A stretch of 64,000 nt of DNA from Cordilura impudica. Lineage: Eukaryota > Arthropoda > Insecta > Diptera > Scathophagidae. A model generated the notes under the pieces. It had not been told where the DNA came from and searched no databases. It worked only from the letters and a program-made list of their open reading frames with translations. This document shows, one piece after another, positions 45,593 through 56,298 of the stretch. How positions within the stretch are numbered: position 1 is the first letter of the stretch; the number at the start of each line of letters is the position of its first letter. Location: positions 35,221,059 to 35,285,058 of the forward strand of contig OY821518.1 in NCBI GenBank assembly GCA_963682025.1, read 5' to 3'. Made by a program: the position numbers and the translations under genes.

Positions 45593-47562
45593 TCAACCAA
45601 TTTTAGTAAAAATTTCTTTCAAATAGCCTTAATTTTCATTTTCTAGAAGTTGTTTAGCTTCTTCGTCTAATTCAATAGAGGTAGTTTTCCATTTTCGACG
45701 AATGTTGGACAAATATGGATCTGAAGTGCACAACAAAATAATGATAAGGTCTTCATTAGTACAACATCTGAACATTTTCCTTGTGTTGTGCTCGCGAAAG
45801 AATCTGTAGTCTTTGTTCCTTTTTTCTTGCGCTTCTTCAGATAGATCTCCTATTGGTAGCATATTGTTTTGAATTATTTGTTCCCCATGGTACAAAATTT
45901 TATGAACTGTGGATGGCATATATCTCCAAGAGTATTTTTCATTATAAAGTACAGCTGTTTTATTGGCGTACTCTCCAAATTTTTTTGCATTTATCTTTCT
46001 GCTTGTAATATGATTTTGAATCGTCTTATTAATTCATGACCTACACCTGTGATAGATGCTGCAGTTTCCGGATCGGAAAAAAATCTCATTGCAGTATTTC
46101 CATCATTTGTGTTTCTTTCCCCTTGTTTTGGTTTGTCGATTACAAGGCCTAGCTGTAGATATTTTTGTTGAATATGTTTTTTTTTTGCTTTCTTTTTTCT
46201 TCATTTTCTTTGTTTCACTGTTTCGCCTAACGAACCAAATTCCAAATCACAACCCAATTTAATAATATGCTCCATGAAACGTATTCTAGCATGAAGAGGG
46301 GATATTCCAAATTCGTAGGCTTCCTTAAAACTATCGTCTTATGGTGGGGTTTGGCTTAATTGACTTGATGTCTTTTGGCATATAATGCAGCTTGACGTTG
46401 ACTTTGTTCCAGTTAAAGCTTGTGCAACTTTTCCATCGATCATTGTAAGACACATTTTAAAATGTACTTCAATGTCATGGTCATCAAATTTAAATATTAC
46501 TGGTTGAAGTTCCTTAATTTGATCTTTTATTTTTTGAACTTCTTCAGTTATGACATCTTTGGTTTCCTTTTTTAATGCAAATTTCATTGATCTGCAATAC
46601 TTTACTGAAGAAGGAATTTCATTTTTCCATATATCAATTTCTGTTGCTCTACTAGTTGACGGCTCTAAGACGCTTTACCTTTTTGTTAAGCGCAATGGAA
46701 CGAAAGAAAGCATAAATAAATTAGCATATAATAAATTTTCGGCATTAAATTGCTTGTATTGTTTCTGACCAGAGGATCCATCACATCCCCATTTAGAAAT
46801 TAAAGTAATGCTGTCATTACCAATTTCTTTTAAATGATCAGTATCAAGCGTATTTAGCAATCGTTCTGCAGTATGTTCAAGGAGATCTTGCAATTTTATT
46901 TCTGCTGATGTTGAAGTGACACTAATAGGATTGTGAAGGTAAGCATTCTTTTTTGGCAGAAACTAAATCTCGATACTCTGGAAAAATCCCACAATTCTTT
47001 TCATTGGTTCGCTTCCGCAATTCCTTATATTGATATTTGGTCAATTTCAAATCCAAAAATAGGGCGAACGCTATTTCCGGCATAAATTTCTTATCTTCAA
47101 TTGGTGTAGGAATGCTTTTCAAAATCCTCTTTGTGTGCCTTGAGCTCGCTTCTACTATTTTTTCAATTATTTCAATTTTATTTTTTTTATTTTGGGTTGG
47201 TTGAATTTGGTGCAAAAATTAATCCTTAATAATTCTTTGAGAAATTTCTTCATTGAAGATCTTTCACTTCAAGATCTTTCACAACATCCGTCAATTGGTT
47301 TTGCTGGTCGACCCTTTTTTCCACTTGCGTTGGCAGTTGTAGATGCACTCTCAAAAATAAGTTCCTTTAGTAACGTTTTTACATCTTTGCAGATGTACCG
47401 TCTTTTCAAATTCGATGCAAAATTAGTAATTTTTCCTTTGTGCATTTCAATGTCTTCTAGGTTACAATTCTTAAAGAAGTCGTTGCTCTCTATGTGCAAA
47501 ATTACATCGTCTACATCATTTCCTTGAAAATAAATATCTGCTCCTTTTAAAAGGTGAAGCAT
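45593..47562 (-). pseudogene. Transib transposase, copy C (most complete)
   Basis: RAG1-core-related transposase on the minus strand. N-terminal part: MLHLLKGADIYFQGNDVDDV, then NLKRRYICKDVKTLLKEL and GKKGRPAKPIDGCCERS. After a frameshift: KIVEASSRHTKRILKSIPTP, FALFLDLKLTKYQYKELRKR and GIFPEYRDLVSAKKECLPSQ. SKWGCDGSSGQKQYKQFNAE holds the first catalytic Asp (46780-46782). CIICQKTSSQLS is a Cys pair like the RAG1 zinc site. NDGNTARRFF holds the second Asp (46102-46104). DLSEEAQEKRNKDYRFFREH supplies the Glu (about 45830). An early stop near 45629 (ENEN, where copy E continues EDENQGYLEE) trims the end. All three catalytic positions survive, but several frameshifts (near 47280, 46690, 46340) break the gene. 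Family members excise and insert DNA at CGNCG. Confidence 0.92.
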
Positions 47563-47822
47563 ACCTGCTCATATCTTAAAGGGCTATGTCGCAATAGTTT
47601 TTTTTTTACCATTTACCTGTTATTTAAATTGTTTCACATTTTGTAAGGTATTTAAACCATATAATTCTAATTCAGACTATTAATGTTTTTGAAAGATACC
47701 TATGTAAATGTACCTGTAAAAATTAAGCGCATTATATCTCAACCCTTTTTTATAAGTATATAACAACTCCTGACAACTCTACCGACACGCAAAAAAAATA
47801 CACCGCGGTGCAACGGTACGAA

Positions 47823-48002
47823 CAACTTTTGTATTCATAACACTCAGACGGACGGACGGACATCGTTTAATCGACTCAGAAGGTGTTTTTAGTCGATCCG
47901 TATAATAAAAGTTGGATAAAGGTCCAATATTTTTGGCAGTTACAAACATCACCACAAACTTAATATATCCTAACCACATCGTGGACAACTTTTGTATTCA
48001 TA
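47823..48002. mobile_element. 146-bp mini-me-type insertion in the Transib 5' region, 17-bp TSD
   Basis: 47840-47985 lies between two copies of CAACTTTTGTATTCATA (47823-47839 and 47986-48002). It contains CAGACGGACGGACGGACATC and ends ACCACATCGTGG. The same insertion, at the same place with the same flanks, is in copies E (42616-42796) and D (52335-52520), so it was inherited by this Transib lineage. Confidence 0.85.
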
Positions 48003-48537
48003 ATTTTTACAGAAAATATCTAACCTTGGGTCAGAAAAATTGTTCTGGTGCACACGGGCGGAAACTGGCGGGTGTATAATGGCGTATAGGAGTATAGGGG
48101 AGGGTTCGAGCTATAGAAGAATGCAATATTTTTTCTGACTGCTTTTGTCTGGCAGGAGTTATGCTCTATTAAGTTGGAGATTTTCGGAAAATTTGGACAT
48201 TTTTTAAATTTCGGAATGACTCAGTGATTTTACATTTCCAACATTGATAGCATGGAAGCCAGGAATTTATCAGGAATTTATTTCATTTCAAAATCTTTTA
48301 AATCAAAAAAGTTACAGTCATTCAAAAATAAAAATTTACAAAGTAATTTTTAATTTTAGCAAAATACTGAGAAAGCCCATTTTCGAAGACCCTGTTCGCT
48401 GTGATATAGTTGAGATAGAGTCGCAATTTTTTGGCTCCCGAGGTTTACTAGTATTTACTTTCAAATGAATAACTTTAAAATCGGCAACAAAAAAAAAAAT
48501 GATTTTTGGCCGCCTTCTCAAAATATGGTCCACTGTG

Positions 48538-50910
48538 CAACGTATAATTGTCCGTGAGAAAAGCACGGTTCCTCCAAATTCACACCACACACTTGAAGCG
48601 TTTGTCCTTGAGTTTTATTAACGGTTATAGCAAAGGATAAACGCACGGGAAGTTGAAGACGTTTGAGTTGAAAAGGCATGTCTGTTGGCATTAATGGGAT
48701 CCGTGGTATCAGTACAACTTCTCCTGTTGCTTTGCCAGTGAGTGGGCATTTATTTTTTCACGGAAAGTCTCGTTCCATTGCAGAGTTTTGGTAAATTGAC
48801 ATTTCGAAGAAGTATGATCGATGAACCAATTTTCAAATTCAAAAGATGCGGCATACCGGGTGGTTCAAAAGAATTAAAAAATTCAACCGGATAATTTACT
48901 GCGTCTTCTTCATTCGTAGCAGTATCAATGGATTTGTATGATACCAAGTCACCTGGCAATTTCTGTTGAATTTGAAAATTTGTTTCAGTAACATTTGCAT
49001 TTTTGGTGCTAAAAGTACGCGTTCTCTTAACCAATCATGATTTTTATAGTTTTGAACAATGTTTGGAAAAACGCGGACAATTAGGTCTTGTTTTGGTGAC
49101 ATAATTGTGCAAAAGTTGTTTGGTAACGTGATGAAGCCATTTAAATCACTTAAAATTTTGCCATCGCCAATCTGCAGTAGTTGCTTCGAAAACTCACGTG
49201 CTGATGGATCATTTTGAAGACGCACACGCATATTTATGTTAAGCGATAACTTCTGTACATTTCCCCAAAGAAACGAAATTTTCAAACATGCATTAATTTC
49301 ATTAACTGGAGTCGATCTGTGAATGACGGGCAACGTTTGTCGAAAATCACCAAATAGCAATATTAATGCACCTCCGAACAACTTGTAGATCCTGTATTGT
49401 TCGATTCAATGCTTCCAAAAAAATTTTATGGGCCATCGGACATTCATCCCATAAAATAATTGCTGCTTGTTTCAAAACTTTGGCCATTCCAGAATTTCTT
49501 GATATATTACACATTGGAATCCGTTTCACATAACTTGAAAAATGCTGTCTGTTTAGTTGCTGGAGTCTGTACTGTACGGAGCTTGACTATCAGATCCATC
49601 AACTTTTTCAATTTTGGTGGAATATGCGAGCGGTTATATCGTGTCGACCTGTTGGCAACTGACCATCAAATAAGCATCCACACACATCAGCTCATTTTGG
49701 GTTGCAAGTAAATGTGATGAATAAATCTGGACGGCCGTAATGACGACATATGACATGGCATCTTGTGTATACTCGTACTATGACGTGGACTACCGGCATG
49801 GTAATATCGTCAAACGATGGCAATGGTAATATCATCAAACGTCCAATGTCATTCACATCCACATCATTCAATAGTGCATCACGTAAATGTATGTACTCTT
49901 CAGATCTCAATCGGGCTTCATTATGACGGATGAAATTCAATCGTTCGCTCTCGATTTTAGCATACATGTCCACAATGTATTGATGAAAAAGTTTATTGCA
50001 TCGCAAAATGTAATTGGCCTCTTGATCACGAATCATCAATCGATTCGTCGCACTAACTTTTTTCGTTGTGTCTTGACCTGAAAGTAATAAAAATTATTCT
50101 TTTAGTTAATTGAACGCAAACTTTACTGAAAAAAGTAATCAAAAAACATAATTTTTTTTACCAATCGTTGGATTTATCATCGGTATATTTATATGATAAC
50201 CATCATCTCCTCTCCAGAACAAAATCGGGTATTGCAATGCGTCATAACAACGATGGAGTTGCATGATTTGAATTGAGGGACGCGTACGTCGATTTATTGA
50301 CCTTGCACTGGCAACCGTGTTTGCACTATCAACCGAATGGTTTATACGCCTTCGTCGTTCCCTCTGTGATGCATTTTGTTGATTACGATCTTGTTCACTT
50401 TGTGATCTTCTATTGGTTGAAACAACTCTCAAATGACGTGTACGACTACCAATATTTGAAGGTCTTGCACGTGGCATTTCAAATGTGTTCTATGTATGGA
50501 AAGTGTAATCACTTAAATTAATTTCAAGAGTTTAAAAACAAATAAAAATTAGGAAACAGAACTATACAAAGTGACACTGACACATTTATAAATGACTTGA
50601 AATGCGATAGCAATTCAACCAGCAAATGCAAATGGAAAGTGTATATACACTGGTGTCTGTTTATATTCAAACGATTAAACAAAAACAAATGAATTGTTTG
50701 ATGATGTATGTCTGAAAATATGGACAAAATCACATGCTGACATGAAAAGTCATAACTCACGAACGTGTCCACCGATTTCGTTCAGACTTTAGATAAACCA
50801 TCTATCTACACGACCATTCGAACAAACCCTAAAAATGTAATCGAATTCGTTTGACCGTTCGTGAGTTATAAAGTCACAACACACTTGCAACAATTTTTTA
50901 TATATGTAGA
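48538..50910 (-). mobile_element. Helitron body (5' end to helicase), cut by Transib at its 3' side
   Basis: On the minus strand the 5' end is TCTACATATATAAAAAATTG at 50910, preceded by A. It stops at 48538 in the middle of the helicase C-terminus where Transib copy C begins. The missing 3' piece, with hairpin and CTAG, is at 59675-59879 on the plus strand. Confidence 0.9.
48540..50477 (-). pseudogene. Helitron Rep-helicase gene, with an 84-bp intron, internally deleted
   Basis: The start at 50477 gives MPRARPSNIGSRTRHLRVVS and LQYPILFWRGDDGYHINIPM. A likely intron at 50161-50078 (GGTAAAA donor, TTATTACTTTCAG acceptor) joins NPTIG to QDTTKKVSATNRLMIRDQEA in frame. The Rep start has YILRCNKLFHQYIVDMYAKI and GRPDLFITFTCNPK. 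Remains of HDITAR...KLKKLMDLI follow, then a large deletion removing the HUH and tyrosine region. The helicase part has QAAIILWDECPMAHK (Walker B-like), ILLFGDFRQTLPVIHR, IVRVFPNIVQNYKNHDWLRE, GDLVSYKSIDTATNEEDAVN and MPHLLNLKIGSSIILLRNVN, ending CFSHGQLY at 48540. Helitrons move by rolling-circle replication. The Rep deletion and several frameshifts make it inactive. Confidence 0.9.
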
Positions 50911-51908
50911 TTAATAATGGCTTTGTGCGTGGAAAACATACTGCTGCTATTTACACAGATTTTAGCAAGGCATTTGACAAGGTAAACCATCGACTGTTAC
51001 TATTAAAGTTAGATTATCTCCTCTCAGTTTAAATTGGATAAAGTTATATATCGCGGATAGAAAGCAAGGTGTATGATTTAAAAATAAAAGCTCCAAATTT
51101 TCCAACTGTATTTCTGTCATTCCTCAAGGCAGCCGCTTGAGACCAATTCTTTTTTGTTTTTTTATAAATGATCTCCCCAAAGTTGTAAACTGTAGTAATA
51201 TTCTAATTTACGCTGATCAATATGCTACAATCAATATGCTAAACATACGTACCTTAAATCAGATTTTAACAACATCTCTTTGTGGTGCAATCAGAAATTA
51301 ATGGATTTTAATTTAAAAAAAATTTAAATGCATGCGCTTTTTCAGAAACAACTTCATCACTGTTAATTATTCATTGGATGGATACCAACTAGAATAGGTC
51401 AATACATTTCTTGATCTTGGTTTACTACTTGATACAAAACTTAGTTTAGTACAACACGTAACCTCGACTGTCAACAAGGCCAGAAGTGTTCTCGTCTTCA
51501 TCAAGCTTTGGGCTAAGGAATTTGTCGATCCCTATACTACGAAACAGCTATTTACGACTCTAGTAAGACCGATTCTGGAATATGGCTTTTATAAAATTCA
51601 TCAATAACATGTTGAATCTATTCAGAAGCAATTTTTACATTTTTGTTTGCGTGGTATGCCCTGGAATCATGCTCTCCATTTACACGGATAGGCTTCCGTT
51701 AATAAAATTGCCGACATTAAAAAGTCGTGGAATCATGCTGAAAGTTTCGTTTGTGATCAGTCTACTTCAAGGTGAAGTCAGCTCTGACTTTCTTTTAAAT
51801 AAAATATTTTTAATGTTCCTGAACGTTTTGTAAGGCATTTCGAATATGCTGCTGCTGATGATCCACTCAGCATAATGTGTTGCGATTTTAATAATTTATG
51901 GTTCTAAT
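50911..51908 (+). pseudogene. Non-LTR reverse transcriptase, second part
   Basis: The plus-strand frame starts at the Helitron border: INNGFVRGKHTAAIYTDFSK then AFDKVNHRLLLLKL (motif A). Further pieces in changing frames include SGVPQGS-like remnants near 51120, an INDLPKVVNCSNILIYAD-like remnant near 51180 with the AD of the catalytic motif but not a full DD, and DTKLSLVQHVTSTVNKAR near 51440. LYTTLVRPILEYG-like sequence is near 51550 and YTDRLPLIKLPTLKSRGIML at about 51690. Many stops. The first part of this gene is at 59880-60195 in the other orientation. It is a different family from the jockey-like element at 31-35 kb. Confidence 0.8.
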
Positions 51909-54247
51909 TTCAACTATATCATAGCGAACAGGGTCTTCGAAAATGGGCTTTCTCAGTATTTTGTTAAATTACAAATTTCTTTGTAACTTTTTATTTTGAA
52001 TGACTGTATCTTTTTTGATTTAAAAGATTTTGAAATGAGGTAAATTTCTGATAATTTCATGGCTTCCGTGCTATTAATGCTAGAACTGTAAAATCACTGA
52101 GCCATTCCAAAATTAAAAAAAAAAATTTTTTAAAAAAGTTCAAAATTTTCCGAAAATCTCCTACTTAATAGAGCATAACTCCTGCCAGTCAAAAGCACTC
52201 AGAAAAACTCTTGCAATCTTCTATAGTCCTAACCCTTCCCTATACTCCTATACCCCATTATACACCTGCCAGTTTTCGCCCGTGTGCACCAGAACAATTT
52301 TTCTGACCCAAGGTTAGATATTTTCTGCAAAATTTATGAATACAAAAGTTGTCCACTATGTGGTTAGGATATATTAAGTTTGAGGTGTTGAGATGTTTGT
52401 AACGGCCAAGAATATTGGACCTTTATCCATCTTTTATTATACGGATCGACTCAAAAACACTTTCTGAGTCGATTAAACCATGTCCGTCCGTCCGTCTGAG
52501 TGTTATGAATACAAAAGTTGGTCGTACCGGTGCACCGAGGTGTATTTTTTTGCGTGTCGGTAGAGTTGTCAGGAGTTGTTATATACTTATAAAAAAGGGT
52601 TGAGCTATAATGCGCTTAATTGTTACAGGTACATTTACATAGGTATCTTTCAAAAACATTAATAGTCTGAATTAGAGTTACATAGTTTAAATACCTGAGA
52701 AAATGGGAAACAATTTAAATAACAGGTAAATGGTAAAAAAAAACTATTGCGACATAGCCTTTAAGATATGACAGGTATTCTTCAACTTTCAAAAGGGATT
52801 AGGGTGTGGTTTTCTTATGCTTCTAAAAGTGGTAATAAAAGATGAAAATTTTTATTTAACATTATTGCAAGAAAGAGTATTTATAATAAATAATTAACAA
52901 AGAGGATTTTGAAAAGCATTCCTACACCAACTGAAGATAAGAAATTTACGCCAGAAGAAGTGTTCGCCCTATTTTTGGATTTGAAATTGACCAAAAATCA
53001 ATATAAGGAATTGCGGAAGCGAACCATTGAAAAGAATTGTGGGATTTTTCCAGAGTATCGAGATTTAATTTCTGCCAAAAAAGAATGCTTACCTTCACAA
53101 TCTGCTATTAGTGTCACTTCAACATCAGCAGAAATAAAATTGGTAATGGCAGCATTACTTTAATTTCTAAATGGGGATGTGATGGATCCTCTGGTCAGAA
53201 ATAATACAAGCAATTTAATGCCGAAAATTCATCAGATGCTAATTTATTTATGGTATCTTTATGGTACGGCGTCTTAGAGCCGTCAACTAGTAGAGCAAGA
53301 GAAATTGATATATGGAAAAATGAAATTCCTTCTTCAATAAAGTATTGCAGACCAATAAAATTTGTATTCAAAAAGGAAACCAAAGATGTCATAACTGAAG
53401 AAGTTCAAAAAATAAAAGATCAAATTAAGGAACTTCAACCAGTAATATTTAAATTTGATGACCAAGCCATTGAAGTATATTTTAAAATGTGTCTCACAAT
53501 GATTGATGGAAAAGTTGCACAAGCTTTAGCTGGAACAAAGTCAACGTCAAGCTGCATTATATGCCAAAAGACATCAAGTCAATTAAGCCAACCCCCACCA
53601 GAAGACGATAGTTTTAAGGAAGCCTACGAATTTGGAATGTCCCCTCTTCAAGCTAGAATACGTTTCATGGAGCATATTCTTAAATTGGGTTATGATTTGG
53701 AATTTGGTCCGTCAGGCGAAACAGTGAGAAAAAACAAAGAAAATGAGAAAAAAGAAAGCAAAAAAAAAAAAAAAATCAACAAAAATATCTACAGCTAGGC
53801 CTCGTAATTCGACCAACCAAAACAAGGGGAAGGTAACACAAATGATGGAAATACTGCAAGGAGATTTTTTTCCGATCCGGAAACTGCAGCATCTATCACT
53901 GGTGTAGATCATGAATTAATAAGACGATTCAAAATCATATTACAAGTTCTAGCATGCAGCAGAAAGATAAATGCAAAAAAATTTGGAGAGTACGCCAATA
54001 AAACAGCTATACTTTATAATGAAAAATACTCTTGGGGATATATGCCATTCACAGTTCATAAAATTTTGTACCATGGGGAACAAATAATTCAAAACAATAT
54101 GCTACCAATAGGAGATCTATCTGAAGAAGTGCAAGAAAAAAGGAACAAAGACTACAGATTCATTCGCGATCACAACACAAAGAAAATGCCCAGACGTTGT
54201 ACTAATGAAGACCTTATCACTATTTTGTTGTGCACTTCAGATCCATA

Positions 54248-55525
54248 TAAAGGGTGTCCCAACAAGAACGCAATTGTTAAATCTGGCAACATTCGTAGTG
54301 TCATTGTTTGACATTTGAACAATTGTTATTGTTTGCTAGTAGAAGGTACGAGGTTAGTAAAAATGGAGCGCTACACGAATGAACAACGCATTCTCATTGT
54401 GAAATTGTTTTACCAAAATGGTGAAAGTTTTGCTGCTACAGTTCGCAAATTGCGATCAATTTGGGGTCACAATAATGCTCCAAAAGAGTCAACTGTAAAG
54501 AGATTAATGGATAGTTTTGCCGAAACTGGGTCTATTAGTGATGTAAAGACAACAACGCGCCATAGACCAGGTCGATCGACCGAAAATGTCTCAGCTGTAC
54601 GTGATGATGTCGCTCAAACTCCATCCACCTCAATTCGACACCGAGCTCAGCAAATTGATGTCTCCAAATCCACTATGCAGCGAATTTTGACGAAAGATTT
54701 GCATCTTCATGCATACAAAGTCCAATTGACTCAGGAACTGAAGCCAGCTGACCATGGACAGCGAAGGGAGTTCGTTAATTGGGTATTGGAGAGACAACAT
54801 GAAAATGCTGATTTTGCCGCTAAAATCAGCTTCAGTGACGAGGCCCATTTCCATCTTGATGGCTTCGTCAATAGGCAGAATTGTCGCATTTGGGGTGAGG
54901 AAAATCCTCGAGTGATTCACGAGAAGCAAATACATCCTCAACGTGTCACTGTGTGGTGTGGTTTTTTGGCTGGAGGAATCATTGGACCTTTTTTTTATTA
55001 AAATGAGGCAGGTCAAGCACAAACTATCAATGGTGTTCGGTATCGTGAAATGATAACCAGTTTTTTCTTGCCTCGAATTGAAGAAATGAATGTGGTTCCA
55101 ACAAGACAGCGCCACATGTCATACAGCCAGATAAACAATTCAATTGCTGCATCAGTCATTTCCCGGTCGTGTTATTTCGCGTTTTGGAGATCAGAATTGG
55201 CCGCCTAGATCGTGCGATTTAACACCATTAGATTTTTTTCTTTGGGGTTTTTTGAAGTCGATGGTTTACGCGAATAAGCCGACGACGACTCAAGCCTTAA
55301 AAGAGGAAATTGGACGCTGCATTTATGCAAAACGGTCATTGAAAATTTCATTAAAAGATTGCGTGCATGCCAGCAAAGCCGCGGCGGCCATCTGCACGAT
55401 ATATTGTTCCATACATAACCTCATTCTGTCTACTTTACGATATAATAAAGTTTCACGATTTTTTTTTTAAATATCTGCGTTTTATTTAAAATTTAAAAAT
55501 TGCGTTCTTGTTGGGACACCCTTTA
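54248..55525 (+). mobile_element. mariner/Tc1-superfamily element, 1274 bp, TA target
   Basis: The element spans 54250-55523 with 26-bp TIRs starting AAGGGTGTCCCAACAAGAAC on both sides and TA duplicated at 54248-54249 and 55524-55525. Copies C and E show the uninterrupted Transib site (CCATATATGTCC in copy E). Confidence 0.93.
54363..55470 (+). pseudogene. mariner-type transposase
   Basis: The start at 54363 gives MERYTNEQRILIVKLFYQNG, a helix-turn-helix DNA-binding half with STVKRLMDSFAETGSISD, RPGRSTENVSAVRDD and STSIRHRAQQIDVSKSTMQR. The catalytic half has ISFSDEAHFHLDG (first Asp), NCRIWGEENPRVIHE and RVTVWCGFLAGGIIGPFFY. A nonsense codon follows near 55000 and a frameshift near 55090. 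The second Asp is in QQDSATCHTA (about 55100). The third is in RSCDLTPLDFFLWGFLKSMV (55215-55262), with 36 residues between second and third Asp, so not the classic 34 of mariner. It ends with frameshifted LKEEIGRCI remnants. It cuts and pastes at TA; this copy is inactive but young compared with the Transib around it. Confidence 0.9.
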
Positions 55526-56298
55526 TGTCCAACATTCGTCAAAAATGGAAAACTACCTCTATTGAATTAGACAAAGAAGCTAAGCAACTTCTAGAAGATG
55601 AAAATCAAGGCTATTTAGAAGAAATTTTTACTAAAATTGGTTGATTTAAAGTACTTTTTCATTACACTAACAATAAGCTACACTTTTTTTTATATAGTTA
55701 AAAAAATTTTCTTGATTTAAAAAAATTGTTATATTTCATAAATTTACCATAAAAATTGATATAGATATATTTAAAAAGACAATAAAAAAAATTTAACTAA
55801 AGCAAAAACATAAGAGTTTTTCATTGAAACTTCTCTCTCTTGAACCAATATAAGGTAACTTTTACGTTCGCTGCTTAATAAATTATATTTAACTCGGGAT
55901 CTTTAAAAAAAAACAACCTCTGGCACTTGTGCACATTGGCACTAAAAAGTTTACGGGGGCCAAAGTTTGGCATTTTCTGAAAAAATTAACTTAAAAAATT
56001 GTTAGAAAGTATTAGTTGTAAAATTTACTGAAAAAATAAGACATTATAATAAAACAAACCTTTTTTGACCTTTTAACACTTCACTTTTGTACTAAAATTC
56101 AACTACAAATGAAAATGTATTTTAAACCCTCCGTAACCTTTTTTTAGTTTCGGTCGAGATTTAACTTTTATAGCAAAACTCACCAAACAAAAAAAAAAAA
56201 AATCATGTGAGTCCGATCACAAGGGAGATGTGTAAACATCTAATAATTAAAGAAAACATCAACATCATATATTCCAGTGCATAAAAAATAAGTCGATT

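Larger units (their letters stand above)
44910..48537 (-). mobile_element. Transib copy C, complete ends, 3628 bp
   Basis: The left end CACAGTGGACCATTTGACGA is at 44910 and the right end, read inward from 48537, is CACAGTGGACCATATTTTGA. Both continue with GAGAAGGCGG and an AAAAATC block. The flanks CGACG (44905-44909) and CAACG (48538-48542) differ by one base. The right flank is Helitron helicase sequence, the left flank is Transib copy B, so the flanks do not match each other (see findings). It is the only copy here with both ends and nearly all coding sequence. Confidence 0.92.
52890..55644 (+). pseudogene. Transib transposase, copy D
   Basis: Plus-strand pieces: ILKSIPTPTEDKKFTPEEVF, LTKNQYKELRKRTIEKNCGI, ISVTSTSAEIKL, SKWGCDGSSGQK (first Asp, about 53180). 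Next is a long open stretch 53250-53798 with FVFKKETKDVITEEVQKIKD, VIFKFDDQAIEVYFKMCLTM, CIICQKTSSQLSQPPPEDDS and HILKLGYDLEFGPSGETV. NDGNTARRFFSDPETAASIT (second Asp) is at about 53845 and MPFTVHKILYHGEQIIQNNM with LSEEVQEKRNKDYRFIRDHN (Glu) at 54042-54180. The coding sequence is interrupted after CTSDPY by the mariner and resumes at 55527 (SNIRQKWKTTSIELDKEAKQ). It lacks the N-terminal third and has the same AAATTG-flanked deletion before SKWGCDG as copy E, so D and E form one deleted lineage. Confidence 0.9.

Noticed and set aside
47192..47527. 111-residue plus-strand gene
   Set aside because: It is the antisense of the Transib N-terminal region of copy C.
54630..55115. 161-residue minus-strand gene
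   Set aside because: It is the antisense of the mariner transposase.
36186..56252. A single 20-kb element bounded by the two TAGATGTTTACACATC tips at 36596 and 56245
   Set aside because: Each tip belongs to its own smaller element with clear borders in homopolymer runs (36186-36627 and 56203-59516).
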